Shown piece after piece: positions 17,651 to 26,208 of a stretch of 64,000 nucleotides of DNA (positions are counted from its first letter, which is position 1; the number at the start of each line of letters is the position of its first letter). Both the position numbers and the translations under genes were made by a program. The stretch spans positions 1-64,000 of the forward strand of contig NZ_KB894650.1 in the NCBI RefSeq assembly GCF_000374585.1, written 5' to 3'. Below the pieces are notes generated by a model that worked only from the letters and a program-made list of their open reading frames with translations, had not been told where the DNA came from and made no database searches. The stretch comes from Phocaeicola barnesiae DSM 18169 = JCM 13652 (GTDB lineage Bacteria; Bacteroidota; Bacteroidia; Bacteroidales; Bacteroidaceae).

Positions 17651-17661
17651 GATTTTCTTTT

Positions 17662-18516
17662 TTAGTAAGTCAAAATTTCGAGTCCGTGTTCAGTCATTAA
17701 GAACGTATGCTCCCATTGTGCAGAAGGTTTTTCATCTTCGGTCACAACTGTCCAGCCGTCCTCTTCATCAATAAAGACTTCCCATGTCCCCATATTAATC
17801 ATCGGTTCAATAGTGAAGACCATACCCGGAACCAGCAGCATACCTGTACCTTTCCGTCCGAAGTGCTCTACATCCGGTTCTTCATGAAACTCAAGGCCTA
17901 CTCCATGCCCGCACAAATCACGTACAACTGAGAAGCCATTCTTTTTGGCATGCTTCTCAATGGCATTACCGATATCACCTACAAAGCCGAAAGGCTGTGC
18001 GGCCTGCATACCGATTTCCAGACATTCCTTAGCTACACGCACCAGTTTCTCTTTTTCCGGGGTTGTCTTTCCGATAATGAACATACGAGAAGCATCCGAG
18101 TAATATCCATCCAGAATAGTAGACACATCTACATTGATGATATCACCTTCTTCCAGAATCTCTTCTTCTGAAGGAATGCCGTGACATACCACTTCATTAA
18201 TGGAAGTACATACACTTTTGGGGAATCCTTCATAATTCAGCGGAGCCGGAATAGCTCCGTGGCTGACGGTATAGTCATACACCAACTTGTCTATTTCTGC
18301 CGTACTCATACCGGCATGAATTTCCTGAGCGACAAGATCCAGCACCCCTGTATTGATGATACCGCTTTTACGGATGCCTTCAATCTGTTCTGGAGTCTTG
18401 ATCAGTTTACGTGACGGAACCAAATGACCTTTATTCTGAAAATAAAGTACCTTCTTGTCCAGTTCCGTCAGTTCAGCTCCTTTCGGAACTCTCCAGTTTA
18501 TCTTATTTCTACTCAT
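17662..18516 (-). CDS. map: Type I methionine aminopeptidase
   Basis: The product has 284 residues. The pita-bread fold ligands are in place: aspartates in INVDVSTI and DGYYSDASRMF, histidine in GHGVGLEFHEEP, and glutamates in FTIEPMIN and the final strand. About 35 extra N-terminal residues precede the catalytic domain compared with E. coli Map. ATG at 18516 is preferred; an in-frame start at 18546 adds a hydrophobic stretch with no family match. It removes initiator Met from nascent chains. It leads the map-tsaD-cinA unit. Confidence 0.93.
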   Translation of the reverse strand: MSRNKINWRVPKGAELTELDKKVLYFQNKGHLVPSRKLIKTPEQIEGIRKSGIINTGVLDLVAQEIHAGMSTAEIDKLVYDYTVSHGAIPAPLNYEGFPKSVCTSINEVVCHGIPSEEEILEEGDIINVDVSTILDGYYSDASRMFIIGKTTPEKEKLVRVAKECLEIGMQAAQPFGFVGDIGNAIEKHAKKNGFSVVRDLCGHGVGLEFHEEPDVEHFGRKGTGMLLVPGMVFTIEPMINMGTWEVFIDEEDGWTVVTEDEKPSAQWEHTFLMTEHGLEILTY

Positions 18517-18543
18517 AATGACTATCAAACTTAATCTGACGTG

Positions 18544-18551
18544 CAAAGTTA
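18544..18551 (-). promoter_or_regulatory. Likely -7 promoter element of map unit
   Basis: On the minus strand TAACTTTG fits TAnnTTTG, 27 bases upstream of the chosen map start. No good TTTG box lies at the usual distance, so confidence is limited. Its position supports the start at 18516 over 18546. Confidence 0.5.
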
Positions 18552-18670
18552 GCAGAAAAAACAGAATATTCCGTCACAGAAAGACAAAAAAGTAACATCT
18601 TTTGGATAAAAAGAGCCGGTCCAAGCCCTACAATCTTCTCCCAAAGAATAGTCCTCATCCATAGCACACA

Positions 18671-19342
18671 TCAGATAATCTTTGTCACGGTTACTCCCGG
18701 AAATTTGTGCATCATCAGAAGCAGTAAGCCTTCCTCGTTCATTTTCTTGGCTTTAATCACCATGCTTACCCGATAAAGTATTTGTCCAGCCCCCAAAGGA
18801 GTCTCCTTCATTTCGTATGAAACGACAATATAGTTCCGGTCATTGAAGAAAGCTGAAACATCCGAAATGATATCACGATTTTCTGTATTGAATTCCAAAA
18901 CCAGGTTGCGCATCCCCAAACTTTTGAAAAAGTGACTCAAAAGCTCCAGACCGACCAGCGCCAACAAAGTAGCCGTCACGCCAATAGCATACATACCGGC
19001 ACCAATCGCCAGTCCAATTCCACCTGTCGCCCAAATGCCGGCAGCAGTGGTAAGCCCACGAACAACCTGCTTCTGCAGAATAATAGTACCTGCCCCGATA
19101 AAACCGATGCCACTGACCACCTGAGCCGCGATTCTACTCGGGTCCAAGCGTACCAAATCCGCTTCAAGAACATCCGTAAAGCCATATTGAGAAACAATCA
19201 TCATCAGACAGCTTCCTAGGGCAACCAAGAAATGAGTCCGATATCCAGCCTCTTTGGCACGATACTCACGCTCCAGCCCTATCAGCACTCCCATGAGTCC
19301 GGCGACCAACAAACGCAATGCAAAATCTCCAAACAACTCCAT
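18671..19342 (-). CDS. MgtC/SapB-family membrane protein
   Basis: The product has 223 residues. An N-terminal MgtC domain (about 1-135) with four to five hydrophobic segments carries the family hallmark LIGLEREYRAKEAGYRTH. A soluble ACT-like C-terminal domain follows (about 145-223). MgtC proteins are linked to growth in low magnesium and to regulation of ATP synthase in pathogens. In commensals the role is not settled. It stands 154 bases upstream of map on the same strand. Confidence 0.85.
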   Translation of the reverse strand: MELFGDFALRLLVAGLMGVLIGLEREYRAKEAGYRTHFLVALGSCLMMIVSQYGFTDVLEADLVRLDPSRIAAQVVSGIGFIGAGTIILQKQVVRGLTTAAGIWATGGIGLAIGAGMYAIGVTATLLALVGLELLSHFFKSLGMRNLVLEFNTENRDIISDVSAFFNDRNYIVVSYEMKETPLGAGQILYRVSMVIKAKKMNEEGLLLLMMHKFPGVTVTKII

Positions 19343-19428
19343 CTATCTACATTTTATAAGCGTTCAACATTTTCATTCACCAACAAAGTGAATCTCACGA
19401 AAAATACGAAAAATTTTGAATATTATAC

Positions 19429-19436
19429 TATCTTTG
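19429..19436 (+). promoter_or_regulatory. Likely -7 element of the HAD phosphatase gene
   Basis: TATCTTTG fits TAnnTTTG, 24 bases before the start codon at 19461. The TTTG at 19415-19418 is too close (10 bases) to be its partner, so only the -7 box is supported. Confidence 0.55.
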
Positions 19437-19460
19437 CACCACGAACTTAATAAAAAAACT

Positions 19461-20276
19461 ATGAAATATAAATTGCTCGTTTTAGACCTGGACGGAACAC
19501 TGACCAATTCGAAGAAAGAAATCACCCCTAATACTCTTCAGACATTGACGGAAGCCCAGGAAAAAGGAATCAAAATAGTTCTGGCCTCCGGCAGACCGAC
19601 ATACGGTGTGGCACCACTGGCAGAAAAACTTCAGCTGGAAAAGTATGAAGGATACATCCTGTCCTACAATGGTGGTGAAATCATCGACTGGAAAACCAAA
19701 GAAATGATGTACAAGAACCTGCTAGACCATGCAGTCCTACCTTATTTATATGAGTGCGCCAAGAAAAACCAGTTTGCAATCCTGACATACGACGGCGAAT
19801 ACGTATTGACGGAAACCCCAGACGATGAATACCTCATAAAGGAAGCGAAACTCAATGGTATGAAAATCAAAAAAGTCGACAATTTTCTGGCTGCCGTCAA
19901 ACATCCTATCGCCAAATGTCTGATTGTAGGAGACCCCGACCGCTTAGCTATCTTAGAGAAGGAAATGTATGAGCATCTGAAAGACCGGATGGGTGTATTC
20001 CGTTCTGAAGCCTATTTTCTGGAACTGGTACCTAAAGGCATCGACAAGGCCCAATCCTTGGCTGTATTATTGAAGGAAATCAACATGACAAAAGATGAAA
20101 TGATTGCCATCGGAGACGGCTTCAACGACTTGTCTATGATTCAATTTGCTGGTTTGGGAGTGGCCATGGCGAACGCACAGGATATCGTAAAGGAAAGCGC
20201 CGACTACATCACACTGTCAAACGAAGAAGACGGTGTAGCTCATGTAGTACGTAAATTCATCCTTGACAACCAGTAA
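19461..20276 (+). CDS. Cof-type HAD phosphatase
   Basis: The product has 271 residues. HAD motif I is LLVLDLDGTLTNS (about 4-16), motif II lies in LASGRP, and motif IV is IGDGFNDLSM near 217. The large cap domain between motifs II and III is that of subclass IIB (Cof/YidA). Such enzymes remove phosphate from sugar phosphates or flavin-type substrates; the substrate is unknown here. ATG at 19461 is chosen because motif I then begins at residue 4. It is a single-gene unit bounded by its own promoter and terminator. Confidence 0.9.
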   Translation: MKYKLLVLDLDGTLTNSKKEITPNTLQTLTEAQEKGIKIVLASGRPTYGVAPLAEKLQLEKYEGYILSYNGGEIIDWKTKEMMYKNLLDHAVLPYLYECAKKNQFAILTYDGEYVLTETPDDEYLIKEAKLNGMKIKKVDNFLAAVKHPIAKCLIVGDPDRLAILEKEMYEHLKDRMGVFRSEAYFLELVPKGIDKAQSLAVLLKEINMTKDEMIAIGDGFNDLSMIQFAGLGVAMANAQDIVKESADYITLSNEEDGVAHVVRKFILDNQ

Positions 20277-20300
20277 ACATTCTCTATCAGTATACAAAAC

Positions 20301-20343
20301 AAAGGCGTGTAAGTCATTCTATCATCAACTTACACGCCTTTTT
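20301..20343. terminator. Bidirectional terminator between HAD gene and SPT gene
   Basis: A 14-base perfect inverted repeat (20301-20314 with 20328-20341) has a 13-base loop. T follows on the plus strand and, less strongly, on the minus strand. It sits between two convergent genes and probably serves both. Confidence 0.85.
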
Positions 20344-20391
20344 ATTTGTGTCCCCCGTACACATCAGTATTACGGGTGAAATATAAAGCAA

Positions 20392-21579
20392 TTACTTCAA
20401 GATACCCAATTGCTTGAAACACTTGCTCAACTTGTCGATAGCGAAGTCAACCTGTTCTTTGGTATGGGTAGCCATCAACGCAAAGCGAACCAATGTATCT
20501 TGCGGTGCACATGCCGGCGGAATAACCGGATTGATAAACACGCCTTCATCGAAAGCCAGTTTAGTCACCTCGAAAGTCTTGTCAGTATCACGCACATAAA
20601 GCGGAATAATCGGACTTTCTGTGTCTCCGATTTCGAAACCAGCCTCACGGAATGAAGCCAATGCATAGTTGGTAATCTTCCACAGATTTTCCTGACGTTC
20701 AGGCTCTGTTTTCAAAATATTAAGCGCCTCAATAGCCGCAGCTGTTGCTGCCGGAGTGTTACTAGCCTGGAAGATATAAGAACGGGCATTATGACGCAAC
20801 CAGTTGATGACATCCTTATCGCCGGCGACAAAACCACCGATAGAAGCCAATGATTTGCTGAATGTACCCATAATCAAGTCAATTTCGTCCGTCAAACCGA
20901 AATGGTCACAAACACCGCGTCCGTTACGTCCGAATACGCCCAATCCGTGAGCTTCATCAACGTAAATCGTAGCGTTGTATTTCTTCTTCAAGCGGACGAT
21001 TTCAGGCAGATTAGCCAAATCACCTTCCATAGAGAATACACTATCCACTACAATCAGCTTCAACGCATCCGGTTCACATTTCTGGAGTTCCTTTTCCAAA
21101 GCCTCCATATCATTGTGTTTATACTTCAACTGGGTAGCAAAAGAAAGACGACGACCGTCTACAATTGAAGCATGGTCACGGTCATCGCAGATGATATAAT
21201 CTCCACGGCCTGCCAACTGAGGAATGACGCCTTCATTTACGGTAAAGCCGGTAGAGAAACACAGAGATTCGTCCTTTCCTACAAATTCAGCCAGTTCCTT
21301 TTCCAGTTTAATATGGATATCCAGTGTTCCGTTCAACAGACGTGAACCTGCACACCCTGTACCATATTTACGGGTTGCAGCAATTGCAGCCTCAATAATC
21401 CGCTTGTCGTAAGTCAACCCCAGATACGAATTAGACCCAAACATCAGAACCTTCTTTCCGTCCATCATCACTTCTGTGTTCTGGGCGCTATCTATTTCAC
21501 GAAAATAAGGATAGACACCCCGTTCCATATACATCTGAGGTGTTCTGAATTTACTCAATCTGTCTTGTAATAATCCCAT
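20392..21579 (-). CDS. spt: Putative serine palmitoyltransferase (alpha-oxoamine synthase)
   Basis: The product has 395 residues and is a PLP enzyme of the alpha-oxoamine synthase family. The Schiff-base lysine is K242 in GTFSKSLASIGGF; GSNSYLGL near 48-55 and YVDEAHGLGVFG near 206-217 are also seen. The family includes KBL, BioF, HemA and SPT, and automated annotation often calls this one 2-amino-3-ketobutyrate CoA ligase. I favour SPT, which condenses serine with a fatty acyl-CoA as the first step of sphingolipid synthesis. The reasons are the overall likeness to the Bacteroides enzyme as I remember it, and the divergent lipid kinase next door. No threonine dehydrogenase, KBL's partner, is nearby. 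Confidence 0.75.
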   Translation of the reverse strand: MGLLQDRLSKFRTPQMYMERGVYPYFREIDSAQNTEVMMDGKKVLMFGSNSYLGLTYDKRIIEAAIAATRKYGTGCAGSRLLNGTLDIHIKLEKELAEFVGKDESLCFSTGFTVNEGVIPQLAGRGDYIICDDRDHASIVDGRRLSFATQLKYKHNDMEALEKELQKCEPDALKLIVVDSVFSMEGDLANLPEIVRLKKKYNATIYVDEAHGLGVFGRNGRGVCDHFGLTDEIDLIMGTFSKSLASIGGFVAGDKDVINWLRHNARSYIFQASNTPAATAAAIEALNILKTEPERQENLWKITNYALASFREAGFEIGDTESPIIPLYVRDTDKTFEVTKLAFDEGVFINPVIPPACAPQDTLVRFALMATHTKEQVDFAIDKLSKCFKQLGILK

Positions 21580-21655
21580 ATTCTAATTGTTGATAAGCAC
21601 GCTGGCTTTTATTTATAGTTTTGAAATCTTATTTTCAATTTTTAAAAAGAACGTG

Positions 21656-21663
21656 CAAAGATA
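21656..21663 (-). promoter_or_regulatory. Likely -7 element of the SPT gene
   Basis: Minus-strand TATCTTTG fits TAnnTTTG and lies 77 bases upstream of the start. ATTG at 21686-21689 (spacing 22) could be a degenerate -33 box. Confidence 0.55.
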
Positions 21664-21756
21664 ACAATTTCTCGGAACATAGCGCCAATCCAACTAAAAA
21701 AATCAACTTTATTGCCAAATATCGCTAAATTATATCTGATAAGACGGAATAAATAG

Positions 21757-21764
21757 TATTTTTG
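21757..21764 (+). promoter_or_regulatory. Likely -7 element of the lipid kinase gene
   Basis: TATTTTTG fits TAnnTTTG, 25 bases before the start at 21790. TCTG at 21735-21738 is a weak -33 candidate. It lies about 93 bases from the opposing SPT promoter, so the two genes are divergently transcribed. Confidence 0.55.
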
Positions 21765-21789
21765 CAAGGCATTATGTAAGGCATACAAC

Positions 21790-22830
21790 ATGAACTCTAG
21801 ACAACATATTACATTCATTGTAAACCCTATCTCGGGGACACATAACAAGCATATAATTCTGCAGCTTGTCGATGAACTCATCGACAAGGAACGTTATTCA
21901 TATATTGTCCGAGGTACAGAATATGCCGGACATGCTTCCCTGTTAGCCGAAGAGGCGGTCCGTCAGCATGCTGACATCGTAGTGGCTATCGGCGGCGACG
22001 GAACCATCAACGAGGTGGGCCGTTCACTGGTACACACCAACACATCCATGGGAATCATTCCATGTGGTTCCGGAAACGGATTGGCCCGTCACCTGCACAT
22101 TCCTCTCGACCCTAAAAAGGCCATTGACATACTCAACAAAGGATTCGTAAAAAAAATAGACTACGGCATCATTGACAGCCATCCGTTCTTCTGCACATGC
22201 GGAGTCGGATTCGATGCTTTTGTCAGCCTCAAGTTCGCCGATTCGGGAAAACGCGGGTTGGCTACTTACCTGGAGAACACCCTGCGTGAGAGCCTGACCT
22301 ATAAGCCGGAGACATACACCATTGAGAACTCCTCAGGGACAGTAAGTTACAAAGCATTTCTGATAGCTTGTGCCAATGCTTCCCAATACGGAAACAACGC
22401 CTATATCGCCCCCCAGGCTTCGCTCACAGACGGCATGATGGATGTGACAATTCTAGAACCTTTTACCGTACTGGATGTACCGGCTCTGTCATTTCAGCTG
22501 TTCAACAAGACCATCGACCAAAACAGCCGCATAAAAACCATGAAAGACAAAAGCATCGTTATCCACCGGGAATCTGAAGGTGTCTTCCATTTTGACGGAG
22601 ACCCCATCATGGGAGGAAAAGACTTGAAGGTGGAAATCATCCAAGGAGGACTCAACGTTGTTGCGCCGGAAAACCCACGGAACACCATGGAACCGTTCAG
22701 CCTGCTTCAGCATTTTACAGACTTCGTCGGCCAACGCCCAATCTCCAGTCTGATTGCGGCCCGACACAAACAATTCCTGCAGCTCAACCAGAACCTGCTC
22801 CGCCAACTCTCCAACAAGAAGAAAAACTGA
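21790..22830 (+). CDS. Diacylglycerol/sphingosine kinase-family lipid kinase
   Basis: The product has 346 residues. The DAGK catalytic domain starts at residue 7 (FIVNPISGT). The nucleotide loop GGDGTINE is at about 68-75, GSGNGLARHL follows near 98-107, and C-terminal beta-sandwich motifs include DGDP near 274. The family covers diacylglycerol, sphingosine and ceramide kinases. Divergence from the putative SPT gene favours a sphingoid or ceramide substrate, but that is inference. The stop touches the end of the convergent trmN6 gene. Confidence 0.85.
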   Translation: MNSRQHITFIVNPISGTHNKHIILQLVDELIDKERYSYIVRGTEYAGHASLLAEEAVRQHADIVVAIGGDGTINEVGRSLVHTNTSMGIIPCGSGNGLARHLHIPLDPKKAIDILNKGFVKKIDYGIIDSHPFFCTCGVGFDAFVSLKFADSGKRGLATYLENTLRESLTYKPETYTIENSSGTVSYKAFLIACANASQYGNNAYIAPQASLTDGMMDVTILEPFTVLDVPALSFQLFNKTIDQNSRIKTMKDKSIVIHRESEGVFHFDGDPIMGGKDLKVEIIQGGLNVVAPENPRNTMEPFSLLQHFTDFVGQRPISSLIAARHKQFLQLNQNLLRQLSNKKKN

Positions 22831-23547
22831 CTACAGCTTCAGATAAAAATCTTTCAGAAGCGATACATATTCAGGGCTATACACATGGCGGCTCACTTCG
22901 ACGGTAAGATGTTCCTGCTCCGTCTCGTCTACAGCCTGCTTGACAAAGGTCATCAACACCCTTTTTGCCGGAATGTCAGGCTTGGTATGTACCCAAAGAA
23001 CCCGTTGCAGATGAAGGCCTTCACGCAGACAAGAAGAAACAAAAGAAGTATATGCATCTGCCGGGAGTACCACTGAGAACATGCCTTCTTCATTCAGCAG
23101 GAAAGAGGCCGATTTAGCCAATGCCGGAAAATCGAGTTCCGCCGTATGCCGAGCCACCATCCGGCTCTTATCCGGACATTTCAGTGAATCGACGAAGTAA
23201 GGAGGATTTGACACAATACAGTCAAACGTTTCTTTCCAGGTTTGTGGAGCATTCTTAACATCCATCTGACATACGTCCACACGCTCCGGCCACGGTGAAT
23301 CCGCCACATTCTCCCGCGCCTGTGCGACAGCAGACTCATCGATATCTATCGCTTCAATGCAAGCAGAGCTGCACCGTTGCGCCAACATCAAGGCTACCAG
23401 GCCTGTCCCAGTACCGATATCCAACACCTTGCATGACTTTTTTAGTGGCGCCCAAGCCCCCAATAACACGCCGTCCGTACCGACTTTCATCGCACAACGG
23501 TCCTGGGTTATCTTGAACTGCTTGAACTGGAAATAGGAATTTGCCAT
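22831..23547 (-). CDS. trmN6: TrmN6, tRNA1(Val) adenine-37 N6-methyltransferase
   Basis: The product has 238 residues with a Rossmann-fold methyltransferase domain: SAM motif I VLDIGTGTGLVALML near 40-54 and catalytic NPPYF near 125. The layout and length match YfiC/TrmN6, which methylates A37 of tRNA1(Val). It starts 179 bases from lon, divergently, and ends one base from the lipid kinase stop. Confidence 0.85.
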   Translation of the reverse strand: MANSYFQFKQFKITQDRCAMKVGTDGVLLGAWAPLKKSCKVLDIGTGTGLVALMLAQRCSSACIEAIDIDESAVAQARENVADSPWPERVDVCQMDVKNAPQTWKETFDCIVSNPPYFVDSLKCPDKSRMVARHTAELDFPALAKSASFLLNEEGMFSVVLPADAYTSFVSSCLREGLHLQRVLWVHTKPDIPAKRVLMTFVKQAVDETEQEHLTVEVSRHVYSPEYVSLLKDFYLKL

Positions 23548-23642
23548 GAGTATTCTTGCTTTTATGCGACAAAAGTAACCAAAAAATCAAGAAACGGCAG
23601 ACAATATTTGCGATAATTAATAACTATTTGAAGCGAATGTAC

Positions 23643-23673
23643 TTTAGAATATAAAGTGGAATGCTTAACTTTG
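23643..23673 (+). promoter_or_regulatory. Promoter of the lon operon
   Basis: TTTA at 23643-23646 (one mismatch to TTTG), a 19-base spacer, and TAACTTTG at 23666-23673, a perfect TAnnTTTG. The distance to the lon start is 52 bases. Confidence 0.65.
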
Positions 23674-23725
23674 TAGCCGTTTTGGGGAAAAGCTCCCTTT
23701 TAACAATTGTAGACGGAAACTGATT

Positions 23726-26206
23726 ATGATTAAGAAAGTAAGAAAAGATAAAATCGTGATGAATACGGAGAATGAAGACATCTCTATGCTGGCGGAAATT
23801 GAAACAGCCCCTTTGGAGATTTCTCCCGAGGAGCTTGAGAATGAATTTCCGGTGATGACGTTACGCAACATGGTCATGTTCCCTTCGGTTGCCATGCCGG
23901 TTACCGTTGGCCGCAGAGCTACCTTAAAGCTGGTGAATGCTGCGTTAAAGAGCAAATCATTTATCGTCATCTCTACACAAATGGTGAGCGAAGTGGAAAG
24001 CCCTGTTCAGAAAGACCTCTACCCTACAGCCGTTATCGGTAAGGTACTCCGCATATTCGAGATGCCGGGAGGTTCCACCACCGTCATCCTTCAGGCAAAC
24101 GGTCCGAAAGTACATATAGATAAAATCACCTCATTACGTCCGTACCTTTCAGGAAAGGTCACCCGCATCGAGGAAGACATGAAGGTAGAAGGAACGACCG
24201 AGTTCAAGGCGCTGATGGATACTTGCCGCGAGATGAGCAGCAAATTCATCGACATCTCCGACAACCTGAGTCCAGATGCGGCATTTGCCATCAAGAACCT
24301 GGAGAACAACGAGATGCTGGTAAACTTCATCTGTTCCAACTTCCCGTTCACTGTAGAAGACAAGATTGACTTATTACAGATAAACAACCTGAAAGACAGA
24401 CTCTATCGGCTAATTCAGATTCTGAACAAGGAAATCCAGCTGGCCGCACTGAAACAAAGCATCCAGATGCGTACCCGCGAAGAGCTGGACCGTCAGCAGA
24501 AAGAATATTTCCTTCAACAACAGATAAAGAATATCCAGGACGAGCTGGGCAACAGCCAGGACGACGAGATAGAAGATTTACGTAACAAAGGCAAAGAAAA
24601 AGCCTGGTCAAAAGAAGTTGCCGACATCTTCGAACGCGAGGTAAACAAGCTGGAACGCATCAACCCGCAATCTCCTGATTATAATGTACAACTGATTTAT
24701 TTACAGACCTTACTCGCCTTGCCGTGGGAGACCTACTCTACAGACGACATCAATCTGCAAAATGCGGAGAAGGTGCTGAACAAGGACCACTACGGTCTGG
24801 AAAAAGTAAAGGAACGTATTCTGGAACACTTGGCGGTCTTGAAGCTGAAAGGAGACCTCAAATCGCCGATTATCTGCCTGTACGGTCCTCCGGGAGTCGG
24901 AAAAACCTCGTTAGGACGTTCCATTGCCAGTGCTTTGAAACGGAAATATGTCCGTATGTCACTAGGAGGCGTTCACGATGAAGCAGAAATCCGCGGACAC
25001 CGCAAGACTTACATCGGAGCTATGCCGGGACGTATCATCAAAAGTCTGATAAAGGCAGGAACTTCAAATCCGGTAATCATCCTCGATGAAATCGACAAAT
25101 TGGGAAGCGATCACCGGGGTGACCCGAGTTCCGCCATGCTGGAAGTGCTTGACCCGGAACAGAACAATACGTTCCATGACAACTACATAGACATGGATTA
25201 CGACCTTTCAAAAGTGATGTTCATCGCTACTGCCAATAACCTGGGAACCATTCCTACCCCATTGCTGGACCGTATGGAACTGATTGAAGTGAGCGGCTAC
25301 ATCACAGAAGAAAAGATCGAGATTGCCAAACGGCACCTGATTCCGAAAGAGATGCAGGCCAACGGCTTACAGAAGGAGCATGTCAAGTTCACGAAAGCCG
25401 CCATCGAATACATCATCGAGAACTATACCCGCGAAAGTGGTGTACGAGAACTGGAAAAGAAAATCAGCAAGGTAATGCGTAAAATCGCCCTTGAAATTGC
25501 CAGCGACCGTTTCACCGGACAGCACGAACTGAAACCGGCCGACATCAAGGCTTATCTGGGCGCGCCCGAATATTCACGGGACAAATACCAGGGCAATGAA
25601 TATGCCGGTGTAGTAACGGGTCTGGCATGGACTGCCGTAGGCGGAGAAATCCTGTTTGTAGAGACCAGCCTGAGCAAAGGAAAAGGCGGAAAACTGACAC
25701 TGACCGGAAACCTGGGAGATGTGATGAAAGAATCGGCCATGCTGGCACTGGAATACCTGAAGGCCCACAGCCACCTGCTGAATCTGCCTACCGAAGTATT
25801 CGACAACTGGAACATCCACATCCACGTACCGGAAGGGGCTATTCCGAAAGACGGACCGTCGGCGGGTATCACCATGGTAACCTCACTTGCGTCTGCATTG
25901 ACCCAGCGGAAGGTGAAGCCGAATCTGGCCATGACCGGCGAAATTACGCTGCGAGGCAAAGTTCTGCCTGTCGGTGGAATCCGCGAAAAGATCTTGGCGG
26001 CCAAACGTGCTGGAATCAAGGAGATTATCCTGTGCGAAGAGAACCGTAAGGACATTGAAGAGATACAACCTATCTACGTGCAGGGACTGACCTTCCATTA
26101 TGTAAAGGACATCAAGGAAGTGCTGCAGCTCTCACTGACCAATGAAAAGGTGGCCGATGCGATAGACCTCAGTGTAAACGAAGAAAAAGAAAAGACAAAA
26201 GCATAA
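23726..26206 (+). CDS. lon: Lon, ATP-dependent protease
   Basis: The product has 826 residues. The Lon N-terminal substrate domain covers about 38-240. The AAA+ module has Walker A GPPGVGKTSL (about 386-395) and Walker B VIILDEIDK. The S16 peptidase has catalytic Ser712 (KDGPSAGITM) and Lys near 754. An N-terminal extension of about 35 residues precedes the usual start; ATG at 23759 is a possible alternative start. Lon degrades misfolded and some regulatory proteins in the cytoplasm. tgt follows after two bases. Confidence 0.96.
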   Translation: MIKKVRKDKIVMNTENEDISMLAEIETAPLEISPEELENEFPVMTLRNMVMFPSVAMPVTVGRRATLKLVNAALKSKSFIVISTQMVSEVESPVQKDLYPTAVIGKVLRIFEMPGGSTTVILQANGPKVHIDKITSLRPYLSGKVTRIEEDMKVEGTTEFKALMDTCREMSSKFIDISDNLSPDAAFAIKNLENNEMLVNFICSNFPFTVEDKIDLLQINNLKDRLYRLIQILNKEIQLAALKQSIQMRTREELDRQQKEYFLQQQIKNIQDELGNSQDDEIEDLRNKGKEKAWSKEVADIFEREVNKLERINPQSPDYNVQLIYLQTLLALPWETYSTDDINLQNAEKVLNKDHYGLEKVKERILEHLAVLKLKGDLKSPIICLYGPPGVGKTSLGRSIASALKRKYVRMSLGGVHDEAEIRGHRKTYIGAMPGRIIKSLIKAGTSNPVIILDEIDKLGSDHRGDPSSAMLEVLDPEQNNTFHDNYIDMDYDLSKVMFIATANNLGTIPTPLLDRMELIEVSGYITEEKIEIAKRHLIPKEMQANGLQKEHVKFTKAAIEYIIENYTRESGVRELEKKISKVMRKIALEIASDRFTGQHELKPADIKAYLGAPEYSRDKYQGNEYAGVVTGLAWTAVGGEILFVETSLSKGKGGKLTLTGNLGDVMKESAMLALEYLKAHSHLLNLPTEVFDNWNIHIHVPEGAIPKDGPSAGITMVTSLASALTQRKVKPNLAMTGEITLRGKVLPVGGIREKILAAKRAGIKEIILCEENRKDIEEIQPIYVQGLTFHYVKDIKEVLQLSLTNEKVADAIDLSVNEEKEKTKA

Positions 26207-26208
26207 CT

